DNA of 6,476 bases from Chromatiales bacterium (GTDB taxonomy: Bacteria > Pseudomonadota > Gammaproteobacteria > UBA6429 > Thiohalophilaceae): assembly GCA_027001895.1 (NCBI GenBank), contig JALTLP010000104.1, positions 1 through 6,476 on the forward strand, in the 5' to 3' direction. Position numbers and translations under genes: made by a program. Shown piece by piece: positions 3,760 through 6,476 of the stretch; the stretch's first letter is position 1, and every line of letters starts with the position of its first letter. The notes under the pieces are model-generated. The model saw nothing but the letters and a program-made list of their open reading frames with translations. It searched no databases and had not been told where the DNA came from.

Positions 3760-6423
3760 ATGTCAGCACAGAGTTATGATCAGGATGTTGATCAGCAGGA
3801 AACTATCGAATGGCTCGATGCCATTGAAAGTGTCATGCAGTCAGATGGTGCGGAAAGAGCACATTTTTTACTGGATCAGATGATAGACAAGGTTCGCCGC
3901 TCAGGTGCTAATTTACCTCACAGTGCTAATACTGCTTATGTGAATACCATTCCAACCCACCTTCAGCCGGTTATGCCGGGTGATGCAAGTCTTGAGCGTA
4001 GGATTCGTGCCTTGATTCGCTGGAACGCGGCGGCTATGGTGGTAAAAGCTAATCGCAAAGCTTCCGAATTAGGTGGGCATATTGCCAGTTTTGCATCTGC
4101 GGATACTTTATATGATGTTGGCTTTAACCATTTTTGGCGCGCAGCGAACCATGAACACGGTGGCGACCTTGTTTTTTTTCAGGGACACTCAGCGCCAGGC
4201 ATGTATTCGCGGGCTTTCCTTGAAGGTCGTTTATCAGAAGATTTACTGGATAACTTCCGTCAGGAAGTGGATGGAAACGGTTTATCATCTTATCCGCATC
4301 CCTGGCTAATGCCTGATTTCTGGCAGTTCCCAACTGTATCAATGGGACTGGGTCCTATTTCCGCCATTTACCAGGCGCGCTTTATGAAGTACCTGCAGGA
4401 TCGTGGTCTGGCCGATACCCGTGATCGTGACGTTTGGTGTTTTATGGGGGATGGTGAAACGGACGAGCCAGAATCGTTGGGTGCTATTTCTTTGGCTGCT
4501 CGTGAAAAGCTGGATAACTTAACGTTTGTGATTAACTGTAACTTGCAACGTCTGGATGGCCCGGTACGTGGTAATGGCAAGATTGTACAGGAGCTTGAAG
4601 CCATATTCCGCGGTGCTGGCTGGAAAGTGATTAAAGTATTATGGGGCAGCTACTGGGATCCACTCCTGGCCAAAGATAAAAATGGTTTGTTGCAAAAACG
4701 CATGATGGAAGCTGTCGACGGTGACTTTATGAACTACAAATCCAAAGACGGCGCCTATGTACGGGAACACTTCTTTGGTAAATACCCTGAATTAAAAGCG
4801 ATGGTTGCAGATATGTCGGATGATGAAATCTGGCATCTTAACCGGGGTGGGCATGACCCAGTTAAAGTGTATACGGCTTATGCGGAAGCAGCCAAACGCG
4901 ATGGCCAGCCAACGGTTGTACTGGCGCACAGTGTAAAAGGTTTTGGTATGGGTGCAGCCGGTGAAGGCCAGATGCGTACTCACTCGCAGAAGAAACTGGA
5001 TGAAGAAGAAATGATTGCTTACAAGAATCGTTTCAATATTCCTATTTCTGATGAACAGGCAGCAAAGTGCGAATACTATCGTCCCGATGAAAATTCTGAA
5101 GAACTAAAATACCTCAAAGCGCAGCGTGAAAAACTCGGTGGCTCCATGCCAAGCCGTACAAGTTTTGCCGCGCCATTGGAAGTGCCGGATCTTTCTGTGT
5201 TTGAACCTATTACAAAAGGTTCGGGTGATCGCGAAATGTCGACTACCATGGCATTTGTTCGTTTACTAACACTGATTACTCGTGACAAGAAAATGGGTAA
5301 ATATGTGGTACCCATCGTGCCAGACGAAGCACGTACTTTTGGTATGGAAGGCATGTTCCGTCAGCTGGGCATTTATTCTTCGGTGGGGCAGTTATACACA
5401 CCACAGGATAAAGAGCAGGTTATGTTTTACAAGGAAGACAAGTCTGGCCAGATACTGGAAGAGGGTATTAATGAAGCCGGTGCGATGTCATCCTGGATTG
5501 CTGCTGCGACAGCCTACAGCACCCACGGGGTCAATATGGTTCCGTTTTATATTTACTATTCCATGTTTGGTTTCCAGCGTATTGGTGACCTGGCGTGGAT
5601 GGCCGGTGATATGCAGGCACGTGGTTTCTTACTCGGTGGTACTGCCGGCAGAACAACACTGGCTGGTGAAGGTCTACAACACCAGGATGGTCACAGCTTT
5701 ATGGTATCGGGCACGATTCCTAACTGCATATCGTATGATCCAACCTATGCCTATGAACTGGCAGTTATTATTCAGGATGGTATGCGTCGCATGTATCAGA
5801 ACCAGGAAAATGTGTTCTATTATATTGCCGTGATGAATGAAAACTATCAGCAGCCTGCCATGCCAAAAGGTGTAGAGGAAGGCATTATTAAAGGTATGTA
5901 CCTGTTACAGGGCGGTGGAAAGCGTCGTAAGAAGGTACAATTGATGGGCTCCGGTACAATTCTTCGTGAAGTGATTGCCGCAGCGGAATTACTCGATAAA
6001 GACTGGTCGATTGATGCAGACATCTGGAGTGTAACCAGCTTTAATGAATTAAAACGTGAGGCAGTGGATGTTGATCGCTGGAACATGTTGCACCCACTGG
6101 AAGACAAGAAAGTCAGCTATGTTGAAAAATGTCTGAAAGACAGGCGTGGCCCGGTCATCGCAGCAACCGATTATGTTCGTAACTACTCCGATCAAATCCG
6201 CAAGTGGATACCTGCAAGTTATACAACTTTAGGTACGGACGGTTTTGGTCGTTCGGATACGCGAGCGCAATTACGTAAACACTTTGAAGTTAATGCACAA
6301 TATGTTGCAGTGGCTGCGTTAATGGCACTGGCAGATGATGGCCAGTTCCCGGCAGGTAAAGTTCAGGATGCGATTGAGAAATACGGTATCGATACTGAAA
6401 AAACAAACCCTGCTATTGCGTAA
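3760..6423 (+). CDS. aceE: Pyruvate dehydrogenase E1 component, homodimeric type, 887 residues
   Basis: AceE is the thiamine-diphosphate enzyme of the cytosolic pyruvate dehydrogenase complex. It decarboxylates pyruvate and reductively acetylates the lipoyl groups of E2 (AceF), supplying acetyl-CoA to the TCA cycle. Length and landmarks match the E. coli protein with an offset of one. The ThDP/Mg motif runs from GDGETDEPES (Asp231) to NCNLQRLDGPV (Asn261, Gln263). His143 lies in FFQGHSAPG. The mobile active-site loop GMGAAGEGQMRTHSQKK carries His408 (E. coli His407). Glu572 in EGINEAG is the cofactor-activating glutamate. The blocks YYSMFGFQRIGDL, GRTTLAGEGLQHQDGHS and LGTDGFGRSD follow in the expected order, ending NPAIA. 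The N-terminal acidic stretch (residues 1-45, DVDQQETIEWLDAIESV) is the E2-binding type region. No residue known to be essential is missing. ATG 3760 is chosen over GTG 3748 on the ribosome site and family length. No pdhR precedes it; aceF probably follows outside the window. Confidence 0.98.
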   Translation: MSAQSYDQDVDQQETIEWLDAIESVMQSDGAERAHFLLDQMIDKVRRSGANLPHSANTAYVNTIPTHLQPVMPGDASLERRIRALIRWNAAAMVVKANRKASELGGHIASFASADTLYDVGFNHFWRAANHEHGGDLVFFQGHSAPGMYSRAFLEGRLSEDLLDNFRQEVDGNGLSSYPHPWLMPDFWQFPTVSMGLGPISAIYQARFMKYLQDRGLADTRDRDVWCFMGDGETDEPESLGAISLAAREKLDNLTFVINCNLQRLDGPVRGNGKIVQELEAIFRGAGWKVIKVLWGSYWDPLLAKDKNGLLQKRMMEAVDGDFMNYKSKDGAYVREHFFGKYPELKAMVADMSDDEIWHLNRGGHDPVKVYTAYAEAAKRDGQPTVVLAHSVKGFGMGAAGEGQMRTHSQKKLDEEEMIAYKNRFNIPISDEQAAKCEYYRPDENSEELKYLKAQREKLGGSMPSRTSFAAPLEVPDLSVFEPITKGSGDREMSTTMAFVRLLTLITRDKKMGKYVVPIVPDEARTFGMEGMFRQLGIYSSVGQLYTPQDKEQVMFYKEDKSGQILEEGINEAGAMSSWIAAATAYSTHGVNMVPFYIYYSMFGFQRIGDLAWMAGDMQARGFLLGGTAGRTTLAGEGLQHQDGHSFMVSGTIPNCISYDPTYAYELAVIIQDGMRRMYQNQENVFYYIAVMNENYQQPAMPKGVEEGIIKGMYLLQGGGKRRKKVQLMGSGTILREVIAAAELLDKDWSIDADIWSVTSFNELKREAVDVDRWNMLHPLEDKKVSYVEKCLKDRRGPVIAATDYVRNYSDQIRKWIPASYTTLGTDGFGRSDTRAQLRKHFEVNAQYVAVAALMALADDGQFPAGKVQDAIEKYGIDTEKTNPAIA

Positions 6424-6435
6424 AATGTAAATATT

Positions 6436-6470
6436 CCCCCTCCCTTTACGGGAGGGGGCGAGGGGGAGGG
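6436..6470 (+). repeat. G-rich palindromic element with G-quadruplex pattern after aceE
   Basis: Starting 13 bases after the aceE stop, CCCCCTCCC (6436-6444) pairs perfectly with GGGAGGGGG (6450-6458) across a 5-base loop (TTTAC). The right arm continues into a second G-rich block (6460-6470). Together they give four G-tracts of 3, 5, 5 and 3 with spacers of 1, 3 and 1 bases, a textbook quadruplex pattern on the mRNA-sense strand. It lacks a following T-run, so it is not a classic Rho-independent terminator. The layout of a CCCTCCC/GGGAGGG hairpin plus a trailing GAGGG block resembles dispersed intergenic REP-like palindromes seen in many Gammaproteobacteria; that likeness is from memory. It would lie between aceE and the expected aceF. 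Confidence 0.7.
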
Positions 6471-6476
6471 TAGTAA

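Noticed and set aside
6436..6470. Rho-independent terminator after aceE
   Set aside because: The stem is strong but is followed by more G-rich sequence instead of a T-run, so it is listed as a G-rich palindromic element.

Overview
The window looks like chromosomal core sequence from a fairly low-GC gammaproteobacterium. The main support is a complete 887-residue homodimeric-type pyruvate dehydrogenase E1 (AceE), which matches the Escherichia coli enzyme in length and in active-site positions (offset of one residue), and a class II fumarase (FumC) offset by four residues from the E. coli enzyme. No species can be named from the sequence alone.

Layout. (1) Bases 1-377, minus strand: the N-terminus of a YdjM/DUF457-type membrane 'metal-dependent hydrolase' running off the left edge, a hairpin terminator, a 59-residue DUF2892/YgaP-like membrane protein, and a good sigma70-like promoter with a palindrome in its spacer. 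(2) Bases 378-1464, plus strand: an AT-rich leader with repeated AACCGT/ACGGTT motifs, then an unrecognised 292-residue lysine-rich protein that is poorer in GC than the metabolic genes. (3) Bases 1473-3273, minus strand: a two-gene unit in which a 139-residue NTF2-like protein overlaps fumC by 8 bases. FumC converges on the orphan gene with only 8 bases between stop codons. (4) Bases 3274-3759: a very AT-rich divergent intergenic region holding two diverged copies of a ~64-bp direct repeat. (5) Bases 3760-6423: aceE, followed by a G-rich palindrome with a G-quadruplex pattern.

Functionally, aceE feeds acetyl-CoA into the TCA cycle and fumC converts fumarate to malate within it, so the divergent region 3274-3759 controls two central-carbon units. 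No pdhR regulator gene lies directly upstream of aceE, and aceF is presumably just beyond the right edge (inference). I see no CRISPR array, transposase, tRNA or rRNA. I did not find a clearly new multi-gene system. The best leads are the orphan gene, the repeat pair upstream of aceE, the NTF2-like/fumC coupling and the G-rich element.
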